From Paramecium tetraurelia (lineage: Eukaryota > Ciliophora > Oligohymenophorea > Peniculida > Parameciidae), in contig NW_001798983.1 in NCBI RefSeq assembly GCF_000165425.1, forward strand, positions 189,259-253,258: a stretch of DNA of 64,000 nt, written 5' to 3'. A program made the translations under genes and the position numbers. Below the pieces are notes generated by a model, which was given only the letters and a program-made list of their open reading frames with translations, did no database searches and was not told the origin of the DNA. Of this stretch, positions 1-11,607 are shown piece by piece (the first letter of the stretch is position 1; every line of letters starts with the position of its first letter).

Positions 1-811
1 ATCCTTCTCGCAAACTATTCCCTCTCGATGACTAATAATAAAATAACTTAGAATTTACAATTTTGCTAATTTAAAGAATGCCTAAGGGTTTTCATAAGCT
101 GCAGCAATGAAATAGCACTCAAGTGCAAATTTCAAATCTATTCCTCCTGGAGTATCACCTCTTTCTGCCATCTCTCCAATATAATAGTAAGAATGGGGGA
201 ATTCATTCTCAGCGCAATCATAAAATAATTTATATGCTTCCTTTAATAATTTCTCTCTATCTTTTCTTTATTTTGATTGCATCATATTCATTGCTACTTT
301 ATACATTTCCTTGGCCACTAAATGTTAAGCTGGTTTATTCCCCTTATTTGCTAATTCTAATAGTTGGTGTTGGGCATCATCAAATTTGGCTTGATCTCCT
401 TTTTGTGATGCATCTAGTTTTTTCAGATATGACAAATAATATTCAGTATTCAATTTTTCAGGCTCATCAACAGCATTCTTTTTTGCATGAGTTAAAAATA
501 ATTATGTAATTTGCTCATTTTTTGGAGTGTCTAACTAAAATTAAACTTATATCTATACACATAGATCCAACAAATTATTCCACTGCAGCAACACATAAAT
601 AATGAGATTTGACTGAAGATAACACCTATTCAACCAAAGGAAATTAATAGGCCCTTTCAGTCACAGATTTCATATCAAAAATGATTTTCTATATGGCTAA
701 TTTCAACTCTTCATTTTCAACTTGGGCATTCATAATTTGATCTGTCAATTTGTAATAGTCTACTTGTTTATCTGTCGAAAATCTGAATAGTCGAAATATT
801 TTTCTAAACAT
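1..811 (-). CDS. Sel1-like repeat protein (3' end beyond window)
   Basis: Partial gene on the reverse strand; its C-terminus runs off the left edge. The chosen start gives MFRKIFRLFRFSTDKQ, a basic and hydrophobic stretch that could be a mitochondrial presequence. Further on, the protein has alpha-helical repeats of Sel1/TPR type, with phrases such as AQHQLLELANKGN, YYYIGEMAERGD and KFALECYFIAAAYENP. Sel1 repeats are known scaffold modules for protein-protein contacts. Two introns of 28 and 27 nt are needed (GTATAG...TTAG and GTAAAT...TTAG), and both restore the frame. The start lies 55 bp after the stop of the next gene. The repeat class is fairly sure; location and partner are inference. 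Confidence 0.75.
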
Positions 812-866
812 ATTATAATAATTATTAATAAAAAAAGACATGTAATAAGCATCTATGGATAAATAA

Positions 867-1496
867 TCATTAAACGCTATCTGATCTTTATGAGAATAAC
901 TTGTCTACTAATTTGTCTTAAGCTTTTTATTTTAAGAATTATTTCGAATTTGTTTTGTTCATTATTTTATTATTAATTAGTCCATACGGATCATTTACTT
1001 TTATACTACGCTTTCTTTCCCCTTAAGCTGATACAACACTACATCTTGAATTAGTTCTGCTCTCCCTTGTAATATTCATTGATTTCTCCTTTAAAGGGAT
1101 AATCAATTTATATTGCATTGAATTCGCACTCTATGCATGTTTCAGTTTATTAGTATTATTGAATTAACTAATAATACTGAGTATTTTTGAATAGTCTTAA
1201 GCATTTGCTTAGGTCAATTATTTCAAGCTTTTATTTGGTAACTTAATAGATTGAGTCATTTGGCTATTGTCTTGAGTTGTTGTCGTATGAGTATTGCGTC
1301 TTTATGTGATATTGGTGGTTATCTTAATAGGTTGCTTGAGAAATCCCTTAAAGTCATCAAAGTAATAAGAAGGCATCGAGATTTCCCTTTTTTTTATTTT
1401 CTATGGCATTCTCAAAGTTCCATTGTTCCCAATATCTGGATTAAAGAACTAAGCTGTTTGTTAAAATTGTGCAAAGCTCTAATCAATACAAGACAT
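867..1496 (-). CDS. Unknown basic, Gln-rich protein
   Basis: An uninterrupted 209-codon frame on the reverse strand with TAA/TAG as Gln, ending in TGA. It begins MSCIDQSFAQFQQTAQF and is rich in Ser, Asn, Lys and Gln, with basic patches such as GERKRSIKV near residue 155. I see no transmembrane segment, zinc motif or known fold. It sits 38 bp downstream of the SPC3 stop and 55 bp upstream of the Sel1-repeat gene, the usual ciliate spacing. Two in-frame ATGs lie downstream; I chose the most upstream because the frame stays coding-like. Function unknown. Confidence 0.6.
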
Positions 1497-1534
1497 TCAA
1501 AAAATGTGATTGTTAAAAATATAAATTACACATC

Positions 1535-2220
1535 TCAATTATACTATTAAGGCATTTTATATTCGAAATCACCCAGTTTCTCTCTCCTTATGTAACCAAC
1601 GTATGGCATCACCTCTATCCAGACTTCAAAATTCACTGTAGCATTACGCAGCTATTTATGAATATCTTTGAGTGGATATTCTGCTCTTTAATTTTTCAGA
1701 ACAAGCTAAAATGACTAATAGATTTACCTTTGATGAAGTGCTCCAACTGCTGGGGTCATCTGGTCTAGAAATGATTTTATCATATATCACACAATCTGAT
1801 TCATACTAATACTTCGATAAAATAAGCATACTCCTTTCTATTAATGCTCATGATGGACATTCACATACAAAAACAATTACTTTAAATTCCAATTGTACAC
1901 AGGCTCAAAATCTAAATATTATACGTGTATCAAAAACCTGCCTCCAAGGAGAATTTAAATGTCACCTAATCCCAATCAGTTGCACCTCCATTATAATAAG
2001 TGGCCTTGTAATGTTGACTAAACAAAATAATCATTTTATCTTTGATACAATTTATCTGCACTTAAGATCTTTAGATCTACTGTTGGCTTTCCAGTCTTAA
2101 AAAAATATGCTGTGCCCTAATTCAGCAATGATAGAACGACTTATCTAGAATTAGTAACGTACCTAATGTCCATGATGTGAAGAACACGATCTAATTAAAA
2201 CGAGCTGTAATTGAATACAT
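1535..2220 (-). CDS. SPC3: Signal peptidase complex subunit 3 (SPC22/23-like)
   Basis: Subunit 3 of the ER signal peptidase complex, a type II membrane protein that supports cleavage of signal peptides from secretory proteins. The spliced product is 195 aa (human SPCS3 is about 180). It has one N-terminal membrane segment (residues about 11-26), then a lumenal domain with the family's signature YNWNLKQLFLYV (92-103), followed by VIYDKIISRPDD and NATVNFEVWIEVMPY, matching the conserved Asn-x-Lys-Gln-Leu-Phe and beta-sheet pattern. It ends with DFEYKMPQQYN, like the family's ...FPDTYE end. Four introns (24, 26, 26 and 22 nt) are needed; removing them leaves exactly 196 codons. Confidence 0.9.
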
Positions 2221-2958
2221 TATTTAATTATTTATCAATATAAATATTTACAAACTCTCTTTACTTTCTAATATCCTCAATCAAAAGAGATATTATTTCC
2301 TCCTTTAGTTTCATTGTTTAATTCTAACAAATTTACATATTTCCCATAATAATTCCATTCATTTTTAAGTTGCAAAATTAAATTTTATTGGAATTAACTC
2401 TTAAAACGACGTTTCTAATTTTTATTATTGATAGGCGATGACTTAAGTTGTACCAGTGATGATTAAGCAACAATGAATTTTGCACAATGGATGTTTAAAG
2501 TTTTCCTTAACTGCTTCATACTTCCCAAAATAGGCACTTCTATATAATATGATTTTCAAACAGAAACTCTAAAGCATCTTTGAATTTTCTGTAACTCATA
2601 TCACCAATATTTGTAGCAAATCTTGTTCTACAAAAGCGAGTGGATTAAAACCATCATTGAAGTAATATCAACTGTATCATAAATTACCTCTGCACAAGCA
2701 GAGCCCTATTACTATTAATATATAATGCATTATGAAAAAAATCAATATTATTATGAATTACTTTTAATTTATAAGGGGCAACTAGTTTAATTAGTGGAAC
2801 AACAAAGATTTTTCATCTATATCCTCCCTAATTTTGATAATCTGTCATGAGATTCTAAGTTGAAGATCTCAAACAAGGAATTTTTTATGATTTAAGGTAT
2901 AATAAATAAAAATTCTTTGTGATTTAAGATATAATGAATAAAAAACATGAAAATTTAA
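2221..2958. other. Gap with short broken coding-like fragments
   Basis: No complete gene can be built here. On the reverse strand there are short coding-like stretches in different frames: FGKYEAVKENFKHPLCKIHC near 2480-2550, and MSYRKFKDALEFLFENHIIQ near 2540-2610. They are separated by TGA stops without plausible introns. A decayed gene is possible. The left 200 bp and right 250 bp are plain AT-rich sequence. Confidence 0.3.
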
Positions 2959-3915
2959 TCATTAGATTTGTTATGCTATTTTAAGATTTAAAGTTCGCAA
3001 TTATTCATTTTCTTCGCTTTGTGTTATCTTTTCAAAAATGGTATCAGTGAAGTCAATTTAGGTTTGTATAAAATTAATTTACTTAATTTCTTTTAAAATG
3101 TCTTCTTATTTCATATTTTTATTAATAAATATTATTTAATTACAGTCCATATATTTGAAACTATTTCTCAAATGACTTTTATCTCCTTCTTCATTTTCGC
3201 TTAATTCCATGTTTACAACTATGATTGAAATGATATTTTTAAATTTTCTTAAGTACTTTAATACTGATAATACCTTTTTCTTCATTAAATCAGTTCTTTC
3301 AAAGTTTACAATAATTCCAAAACTGGAAATATCTTTTCTATTATCAAAATAATTTTAAAATTCCTTAATAAAAGCTTCTCTTTAATCGATATCGTCATCT
3401 AATTAAAATGATGGTGTGTCCACAAAATAATATTATTTATCTAAACTACCTACATGATAGTTTGAAATGCTAGTTGCGGTTTCATTTGAAATATTTGATA
3501 ATTCCATTTATCTAAAGAAACTGCTTTTTCCAACTCCTGCTGTACCAAGCAGAATTACATAAATGGGATCTATCTATTATTTTGAATCTTTTTATCTTAT
3601 TGGTTCTGGCACTACTTTTTGAGATGCTATATTTTACTCTTCTTATTTAATGTGTTTTTGTTAATTATTAGGTTCTATTTTTTTTTTTTGTAATTCAACC
3701 TAATTATCTAATTCAGGCTACTATTCAGGGCTTTTATGATCCATATTTAAAAACTAGCCCATTTTGTGATCATGTTGTTTTCTTCCTGGATCAGCCACAA
3801 CCTTTGGAGATGTTATATTTTATTTTTCTTATTTATTTTATTCTTATTCTTACTCACAATTGATTTCTTATTCTGGTTGCTATTTCTTACCTTTAATTGC
3901 ACAACAACTCCCCAT
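2959..3915 (-). CDS. AIG1-like P-loop GTPase, tandem copy 1, with N-acylation motif
   Basis: Intronless 318-aa protein. It opens MGSCCAIK, where Gly2 followed by Ser and two Cys is a strong N-myristoylation plus palmitoylation signal, so attachment to a membrane is likely. Residues 10-115 are a Gln/Glu/Lys-rich linker. A P-loop GTAGVGKS lies at about 124-131, preceded by the strand IYVILL. The switch II region reads VDTPSFQLDD (about 163), resembling the DTPG of AIG1/IMAP GTPases but with Ser for Gly. IISIIVVNMELSENEEGDKSHLR follows where the guanine-specificity region would be; I cannot see a clean TKxD. A paralogue lies 228 bp upstream. AIG1 assignment is by motif order and is moderately sure. 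Confidence 0.72.
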
Positions 3916-4143
3916 TTAATTATCTTGTGATTATCATTATGTTTGAATGTTTTTTATCAATTATTAATAGAATTAGTTAATAGAAATATGTTAATTTGCA
4001 GATTTATAATTACTCCTCTACAGATGTGAATGACATTGTGTCTCTGAATAATAAACAATTAAAATATTCGGTACATAATATAAAAACATACATTTTTTTA
4101 GAATAAAAAAACTGATTTAAATTTAATTAAAAAATGAAAAAAA

Positions 4144-5019
4144 TCAAGGTTGCCTCAGATTACTGAAATGTTCATTCAACATTTTTAAGAAGTTCTCCTC
4201 CTCTGTTATATTAGGCTTTTCAAAAATAGTATCGGTGAAATCGATTTTTGTTTTTTCTTTAGGTGTAATTTACATAAATTATTCTAAAATCTCTTCTTAA
4301 TTCATGTATTTGTTAATAAATATTATTTTATTGCATTCCATATGTTTGAAGCTATTTCTCAAGTGATTTTTATCTTCTTCTTCATTTTCACTTAATTCCA
4401 TGTTTACAACTATGATTGAAATGATATTTTTAAATTTTCTTAAGTACTTTAATACTGATGTTACTTTTTTCTTCATTATATCGGTTCTTTCAAAGTTTAC
4501 AACTACCCCAATGCTTGAAATCTATTTTGGAACCTCAAAATATTCCTAAAATTCCTTAATAACAGCTTCCCTTTTATCAATCTCATCATCTAATTAAAAA
4601 GACGGTGTATCAACAATAACATATTCTTCACCAAGAATTCCTTCTTTAATTTTTGGTTCATTATCCTTAGAATTTCTTGAAATATTGATTTCAAGTCCCT
4701 TAAGTGTCATTAACTCAATTAATGCATCTTTTCCAACTCCCGACTATCCTACTAAAACTATGTAAGATTTATCCTCAAGTTACATTGCAAATTAATTATT
4801 ATTACTATCATTATATGAACTAGATTTCTAATTGCCCTTACTTTTTATCTCAGCTTCTTTTATACCATCAGATTTTATATCTTCTTGTTTTTTATTATTC
4901 AAACTACTATTGTAATAGTGATTCTCTGATTAATTTAGGGTGTTCTTCGGCTGTTTCGTTCGTTAATCGTTTAATGAGCTGTTGGGTTCTAATTAACCTC
5001 CACAACATTATTATCCCAT
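4144..5019 (-). CDS. AIG1-like P-loop GTPase, tandem copy 2, with N-acylation motif
   Basis: Intronless 291-aa paralogue of the neighbouring gene, on the same strand. It begins MGQQCCGG, again Gly2 plus a Cys pair suited to myristoylation and palmitoylation. After an Asn/Lys-rich linker comes the P-loop GQSGVGKD (about 91-98), where the usual Ser/Thr after Lys, which binds magnesium, is Asp. The switch II stretch is VDTPSFQLDDEIDKREA, nearly identical to copy 1, and the region after it (VVNFERTDIMKKK-like) is strongly conserved between the two at the DNA level. Similarity begins at the P-loop; the linkers differ. This looks like a recent tandem duplication in which one copy may have lost normal nucleotide chemistry. 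Confidence 0.72.
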
Positions 5020-5297
5020 CTTTATTTTTTTTATTATTATTTATGGATCACAAAGCTTCAAAATTTGATCTAATAGAATTTGTTTAATATATTCAATACA
5101 AAAATCAATTTTTAAATAATAAATTTATATGAATTTGATTTGAATATCTATAATTTATAATTTGTATACAGAGTTTTAATTAATTATATACCTTTAATTT
5201 TTAGAAATATATCATTAAAATGCTTCACATAGGTAGTATTACATCTTTATGAGTTGATATAATAGATAATTACTGATGATATTATAGATAATTACAG

Positions 5298-5654
5298 ATG
5301 GCCTCACCAAGCGATGATTACCCAAATCAAGATCTCATATTGAGGAATTACAGAATTGTTATGATTTTATAGTATTATATTGCAAAATTAATTGTATTTC
5401 TAAGTTATTTTAAAAATCATCAGTATTCTTTACAAATAAATCCAGTGGAATATAATTGGTTTGTTAAAACTTATACAAGTGCTCATTTTTGATTTACCCA
5501 ATAAGAATAACTACTTTTTTATGACTTTAAATTTGCAGAAAACACAGTTAATATTTCATTTATATTCTTATTCCCCAAAGAATAAAATTGTGGATTATTT
5601 AAATAATAAAGTTGCAGTTAACTACTAAAACAGAAAATAAACAGTCTGGTTTGA
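5298..5654 (+). CDS. Small unknown protein (tentative)
   Basis: A possible two-exon gene between reverse-strand neighbours. The frame starts MASPSDDYPNQDLILRNYR and needs one 27-nt intron (GTGCTC...AATAAG) to remove the only TGA, giving 109 aa with stretches such as KFAENTVNISFIFLFPKEQN. The composition is more protein-like than the flanks, but the donor GTGCTC is weak for this genome. No family recognised. It could be an accidental open frame, since only TGA stops translation here. Confidence 0.35.
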
Positions 5655-5781
5655 GAGGCAAGGAATAAATAAAATTATAATTATTAATTCTATTTATATT
5701 TACAGATAGAATTATAAAAACAATAATTAAAATACGATTTGATATTTGGATGAGTGATGCTACGATTAATTATCTATATTA

Positions 5782-7083
5782 TCAGATGTTATATTCACAT
5801 TTAGACTACGGTAGTTGATGTTTTGTTATCCAAGGATGTTTAAGCATTTATTCGATTGTCAATCTTTTATTTGGATCGGATTGAAGACCACCTTTTACAA
5901 AAAAGGTTAATTCAGCTGAAAAAGTATGAGGAATTGTTAAGCGATGCTAAAGAAAGAGATAACTATTTTGATTACTTTTATTATGTTATCCATGATGCCT
6001 CTCTGATCTTTATTGCCCAATAGAATAAATGGAGTTTATCCATAAACTAATTCATATGCAAGCACAGCTATTTGCCATGCATCCACTCTGGAATCATACC
6101 CTTTCATTTAAATTACTTCAGGTGCCATGAATTCAATCGTTCCACAAAAGGTTTCTCTTCTGTCTTGGTTTGAACAAACACAACCGAAATCTCCAATTTT
6201 TATTTGATTAAATGATAACATTATATTCTCTGTCTTCAGATCTCGATGCATAACATTGTTTTAATGCATATATTATATGCATTGTAGAATTTAGTATATA
6301 TAATATGATGCTTTATTCTAAGTATTGAAGGCACAATTACTTCTGGGAACTTAAATCCAGGTTACTTTCTTTGAACTTTAAAGAGTTCACCATCATTGCA
6401 ATATTCCATTAACAAGTACAAATTGAATTCATCAGAGTAACAATTATACAACTTAACTATGTTTGGATGATTAAGTTCCATTTGCACTTTAATTTCTTGG
6501 ATCATTTGTTTCTATAACTATTCATCCTAAATCTTCTCTTTCTTGATCACCTTCAAAGCATATATTGTACTAGTCAATTTGTCGCTTATTTTAAGTTCTG
6601 ATAATACATGCACTAATGAACTTCTGAAAATTGTCCCCTTCCTAACAATTTGCCAATCCTAAATTGAGGAATTCCCTCAAATGTTTGGAACCTCTGCTTT
6701 GGAAACCAAGATTGAACAGTCTTATAATTCTATGTTCTTGACATTGTCATGCAATCCTGGGGGGAAACCTTTTTTAACATTGGTGATGCTATTCTGCTAG
6801 TCATGTTAACTAATGTTGGTGGTTTGTGTAATTATTCTGCTGTTGATTTTGATGAAGTTGATTCTTTGCTGCCACCTCGTAGTGTTTAATTAACTGAATC
6901 ACGTAGTCTTAATAAGTTTTATTCAAGGGTGACTGTTTTAGCTATGAGGCCATTCCATTTGGTTTAGCTTTCATGCACCTTTTAGGAAATCGACATTTTA
7001 AGATTATTTTATATCTTTTCTGGTTTCTTGGGTTCTGAATTGCCTCTAACTTAAGTTGGCTTTTGGAGATAAAACGATTTCAT
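5782..7083 (-). CDS. Ser/Thr protein kinase, Aurora/AGC-like
   Basis: Protein kinase of 406 aa with a 140-residue Ser/Gln-rich N-terminal tail. The kinase domain starts FRIGKLLGRGQFSEVHYDK (glycine loop), then YALKVIKKEK (catalytic Lys), a hinge LYLLMEYCNDGELF, the catalytic loop HRDLKTEN, the magnesium motif IGDFGCV and the activation end ETFCGTIEFMAPEV. Together with HPWI near the end, this arrangement is most like Aurora-type kinases (GTxxYxxPE, ELVYGQTPF). Oddly, the usual DxWSxG of helix F reads DAWQIAV. Three introns (29, 23 and 29 nt) restore one frame of 407 codons. The subfamily call is tentative; the kinase call is firm. Confidence 0.9.
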
Positions 7084-7713
7084 ATAAATATTAATTCTCA
7101 ATTTATAAAGTAAGAATTGAAATTTTATAATATTCATAAAGTTTCATTTGAAATCTTTAGATGATTTATATTTCTATGTATCATGATAATTAATGGCTCT
7201 GCTTTATTTGATCATTAATAAATTGAATTACAATTTGAGTTTTATTTGATATGGATCAGATGGAATCCTAATTTTCAATTACAAAATTGAATTGAAGATA
7301 CCCTAACTAGTTTAATGTCGAAATTTCAAACGATTGCTATAATGAAGATTTGTGTTAAAAGAATAATATAACTTTGGAAAATGTATCTACTCAACAGTTT
7401 TTTTTAAATTCAGAATTAGGGTTTCATTGAATTTCTGAAATAATCTCTTAACACATAAAAACAATCATTTAACCTTAAATTTGTAAAGCAATCAAAAAAC
7501 TATTTAATAGATAAACCAACATTTAGATAGATATAAAATTGGAAATTTACTAAATGTCATTAATATTCATATAATAATAAAATAGCTCATGTTCAAATTG
7601 TTTGGAATAATATAAACAAGAAGTTCTACCTTACAAACAATCTTCAAAAAACCATTAAAACAAAAGTTATAAATTTTCCTATTAATTATACTATATCAAA
7701 TTTAATTATGCAA
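7084..7713. other. AT-rich intergenic stretch
   Basis: No frame with convincing amino-acid composition on either strand and no recognisable RNA. Confidence 0.5.
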
Positions 7714-7930
7714 TCAGTTATCATATTTCAACAACTTAACTGCTACATTTGGTATAAAATTGTAGATTTAAATTCTTAATCTTATTTTATAAGCACTAGA
7801 AACAGTATACTTCAACTTTAAGAGTTTGGATTTAATTAATGATATGGATGATTTATTCACATCTTAATATTATTGGTTTATCTCTTTTGCATCATTAGTT
7901 ATCTCCTCTGCATCATTAATTATCTCCCTG
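7714..7930 (-). pseudogene. Possible gene relic without a start codon
   Basis: An open reverse-strand frame of about 70 codons reads coding-like: REIINDAEEITNDAKEINQQ, then KSSISLIKSKLLKLKYTVSS. It contains a 7-residue tandem duplication (EI-NDA-E) encoded by a 21-bp DNA repeat. No in-frame ATG exists upstream. The whole number of codons in the repeat suggests it once was translated. A chance open frame cannot be excluded. Confidence 0.3.
7878..7930. repeat. 21-bp tandem repeat, about 2.5 copies
   Basis: Unit TTATCTCYTYTGCATCATTAR occurs at 7878-7898 and 7899-7919, with the first 9 bp of a third copy following. The copies differ at three bases. The period is exactly seven codons and lies about 50 bp before the SET-domain gene. 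Confidence 0.8.
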
Positions 7931-7981
7931 TTATCAGATATGCCTTTGATATATTATTAAATTGTTTAATGTTTTTTTATT

Positions 7982-9053
7982 ATGTTTTAATTACTTTAAT
8001 GGTTTGAATCTGAAGGGATTCATACAGAGAGTATAAAAATTGCGGAACTTACTCATGGATGCAATGGTGTTGTTGCAACTCAACCTATCCCATCAGATCA
8101 AGTATTTTTGCTAATTTTATGTAAAAGATCGTAATTAAAATTCCACTTCATTTGTGTATATTTAGTGAAGATCTCTTGAAAAATCACTACCAAAGATACA
8201 AGAAATTCTATCCTCATATATTCAATATTAATTTAAATGAAGATGCTGAATTTAATTCTCTTGTTTTATACATGTAAAAATATATCATCATTCTAAAGAT
8301 TATAACAAAGAGATAATGAAATGTCATTGCATAAGCCATATTTTGATTATGTAAAAGATCCCTAAAATATCTTATCTTGGACTTAAGAATAAGTTAATAC
8401 CATAATGGATGAAAACTTAAAGAAAACAATTTAAAGGATGAGGGTTGGTTTGCAATTAAATTTTGTCAGGTTTGTAACATTTTTCAAAGAGCAATTCAAA
8501 AAGGGACTAAATTATGATTAATTTTTATATGCCTATCAATTTGTCATGACAAGATGTTTTGGTGGAGATGATCATCTTCAATCCCCTTGTTTGGTTCCTT
8601 TTGGGGATATGCTAAATCATCACGATAAATGTTAAACCAAATAAAAAATCATTGGAACAGATCTTGTGTTTATTACAACTAAGCAAATTCAAGAAAACGA
8701 AGAAATTTATAATTTTTTTGGGGAACATGGCAATAGTTTCTTGTTATGTTGGTATGGATTCACATATGACAATAACATTTACGATAAACTATATCTATTA
8801 TATGAAGATGATTAGATTAAAGAAGTGAGTTGCTATGAATTCCCTATGTGTAATTTCAAATTAAAGTATTACAAAGTTTGTTAAAGTATGATAAATAATC
8901 TCAATTTTAGAATTATTAAACCTGTTAGGAGAGTAGAGATTTAAAGAAGTGATGATGGAAGTGCAAGCGATCACTGAAAAACAATTGAAATTCTAACCAG
9001 ATTTATTGAGATGCTAATTATAAGTGATTTAAAATTAATTAATCAATTTTTGA
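7982..9053 (+). CDS. SET-domain protein (SETD3/SETD6/Rubisco-methyltransferase type)
   Basis: Probable protein-lysine (or histidine) methyltransferase, 331 aa. The N-terminus reads LLQWFESEGIHTESIKI followed by CNGVVATQPI, the opening of SETD3/SETD6-type SET domains. The SET core shows MTRCFGGDDHLQSPCLVPFGDMLNHH (the conserved P-x-x-D-x-x-N-H), then QIQENEEIYNFFGEHGNSFLL, the E-I-x-x-x-Y/F-G substitute for the family's GEExxxxYG, ending with a C-terminal helical part. S-adenosylmethionine is the expected cofactor; the substrate is unknown. Three introns (26, 25 and 25 nt) leave 332 codons. The last exon overlaps the convergent carboxypeptidase gene by 11 bp; if the third intron is not used, the protein ends about 75 bp earlier. 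Confidence 0.82.
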
Positions 9054-11517
9054 GTCTTTTTATCATATGTCTTCTTACAGAATAAAATTAAGCAGGAACA
9101 GAAGGCCTTGAAGATTTAAAAGAATCAAATTTCTTAGTTGGTTCCTGTTAGAGGTTCACCTGAAGTTTTGAATTCATGGTTGTAGAATTAGATTGAGCAT
9201 TATTCCTAAGTGTATTTCCTCCATTTTTACTATTTTTAAACGGAGGTGATTTAGTGGTATTCCTATGCTTCTTTTATTTATTTACGGTTAGATAACTATG
9301 TAATCTAGAGTGACGCTTAGATTCAGATTAATTATAAGAATTAAGTCCTTTGATAGGGATGAATGTTTCTTCATCCAATCCTTCGAGTTAGGATGTAGAT
9401 GGTCTAGGAATCAAATCATAGATTTTCTATTGTATAGATTAATTTAAATTAGAAGGATTTTCTAGTAAATCGATATAGTCAAATTGCTGATTCACATAGT
9501 TTGTGATATATTTATTAATTTCAATTTTTTTTTTGGATTAAGAACGAGAGACAAGCTTTTTCAGATTTATTTATGGAGTAGGTGATTAACATAGTTATTA
9601 GGTTTTGTTTTGATGTGATTCAACAGAATGCATTTTAGTTTATTGTGAAAATGGTTTAGAACTACATTTTTAATCTAATTTAGATTTTTAACCTGGAGAC
9701 AATGTTATAAAATATTTTGATGTGTTAGATTTAGATTTAGATTTAGGTTTCATAATTTCTTGAGATTAGTGTTCTATTACCTCTTCTTCGTTCTCATCAT
9801 CATCTAATGAATCTGAGTTACCTTCAGAACAAGATTAGATCATTTTATCTGCATCATTCTTTAATTCTTCTAACAACTTTGAAAATTTTGTATTTTAAAA
9901 TGATATTTAACAAGGATCAATGATACTTTTCTTTTTAAGATAGTATTAATTTTTTGTTGATCTATAAGATCTACTAAGCTCATCACTTTTTGTATTATAT
10001 ATTTAATCCATTTCATTCTGAATGTTAATCATATCAATTAATGTTTCTCCAATAATCCTACCCATATCTAGCCAATGTTTAGAAGTGAAATCAAATGTTT
10101 AAGTTTAGTTGTAGTAATTACCATTCGAAGTCTCAATTGTAAAACAATTTACTATGTCATACAATTGAGCAAATACACCTCGAGCAGTTGACCTCTTATT
10201 TGAACTTATTCTGAATATTGACGAGTAAAATCTAAACATCTCTGTTCTCTAACTAAGTAATTTTGGTAGAATACGACATTTATAATAATTATAATTCTAG
10301 AGAGTATATTCTGGACCATACAAAAAGACATTCTTTTTGACTAGTTTATATGTTATTCATACTAGAATGTCCATGTAAATCGATAAAAGCAATTAAATTA
10401 CTTCCATATTTCTTGTATTAATCGTAAACTAGTCTCTTCATTGCTTGGACAGTAGGGAATCGAATTCCATCAGTCTATTTGAACTTCCTGTTTAAATCCT
10501 TTCCTGCTAAACCAGTTCTATAATTGCCTAGAATAACTCCATCAGGATTCATCATAGGAACCACCTTGATTACGCATCTTTAATAGTTAATGAATTTGGA
10601 TACTTCTCAAAAAGTTTAAGGGCTGATTAACTTGATAGAAAATCCAGTACACCCTACATTACCCATGACCCATTTGATTCGCCAGGATGAATCCGAGCTT
10701 AGAGAATCAAGCATTTCTTACTAGTGCTTTTGCCCTTATTAAAAATCAACATTGGTAATTATACTCCTCCCAATGACTCGCAAAATATTTTGCGTTTGAC
10801 ATAATTACATCTCTTCTCTAAATTATCACAATATTCCAACAATTAAGAAAATGTATATGGAACACAATACGCAATCTTTAGAAGTTCATTTTCTTTATTG
10901 CATTCAATGCAAAAGCTTAAACAATTATTATTTTGAAATTATTTATATTAAATATTGTCTCCTCCCTATAACCATTCTTATGTTGTGGATCTCCAAATAT
11001 AAGGTTTCATTCCTCTTTCATAAAGACGGTGAGATTTAGTGAAATTGCAAATATTCAATTGTATTTTTTCTCCTTAATTCAAACCGCTTAATTCAAAATT
11101 ATACCAAGAAGTGTGTCCTTAAGTGTTACCATCAACTCTCATATATAAATCATACTCGAATTCTGACACTTAGATCACGATATCTAAGTTGCCACTCTCG
11201 AAAATGGAATTGAATTTAATTCTATTAAAGTAGGTAGGATTCATTCCTAAAAATGGGAATTGTGGTTTGTTTGGGATTGTTGTGGCTCTTTTAAATGGGT
11301 AAGATGAAAGAGATGAATATTATTTATGCATTTAGTTGTTGTCCTGGGGTCTAAATCCAACATAGATTAGTTTTTTGTTCTGGGAGGCCTCCAATATTAT
11401 TTAGTCGTTTAATTGAGTATTGAAGTTCAGTGTCAGTAATTTACTCTAATCGAGTTTTGGTGTCCAGCCAAACAACATGTCATTATCGAGACTGATGGTA
11501 TCATCAGTGATGTTCAT
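9043..11517 (-). CDS. Cytosolic carboxypeptidase (M14D, CCP/Nna1 type)
   Basis: Zinc carboxypeptidase of 807 aa of the family that trims glutamate from tubulin tails. An N-terminal beta-rich domain (about 1-260) contains FNLEL-like stretches such as [10 protein letters not shown]. The catalytic domain has zinc ligands in [14 protein letters not shown] (His and Glu), then [19 protein letters not shown] with [10 protein letters not shown] (substrate-binding Asn-Arg), the third zinc ligand in FIDLHGHSS, and the catalytic Glu in NCFTIETS. The C-terminal 300 residues are acidic ([13 protein letters not shown]), then Ser/Lys-rich. Introns of 26 and 25 nt fall inside the catalytic domain and leave 808 codons. 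A TTL-like ligase, the opposing enzyme, lies 17 kb away. Confidence 0.93.
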
Positions 11518-11607
11518 TGGTTTGGGAATTTGATTACGAAAGGATTATATGTTCAAATCTCCATCTTAATTTAACATCAAATATATATATATTATATATA
11601 TTAAAAT

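Noticed and set aside
1251-1550. 99-codon plus-strand frame
   Set aside because: It lies antisense to a longer coding-like minus-strand frame and to the end of SPC3; composition is not protein-like.
7982-9053. SET gene ending at the TGA near 8979
   Set aside because: A perfect 25-nt intron (GTATGA...TTTTAG) lies just before and gives a longer helical C-terminus; kept only as an alternative.
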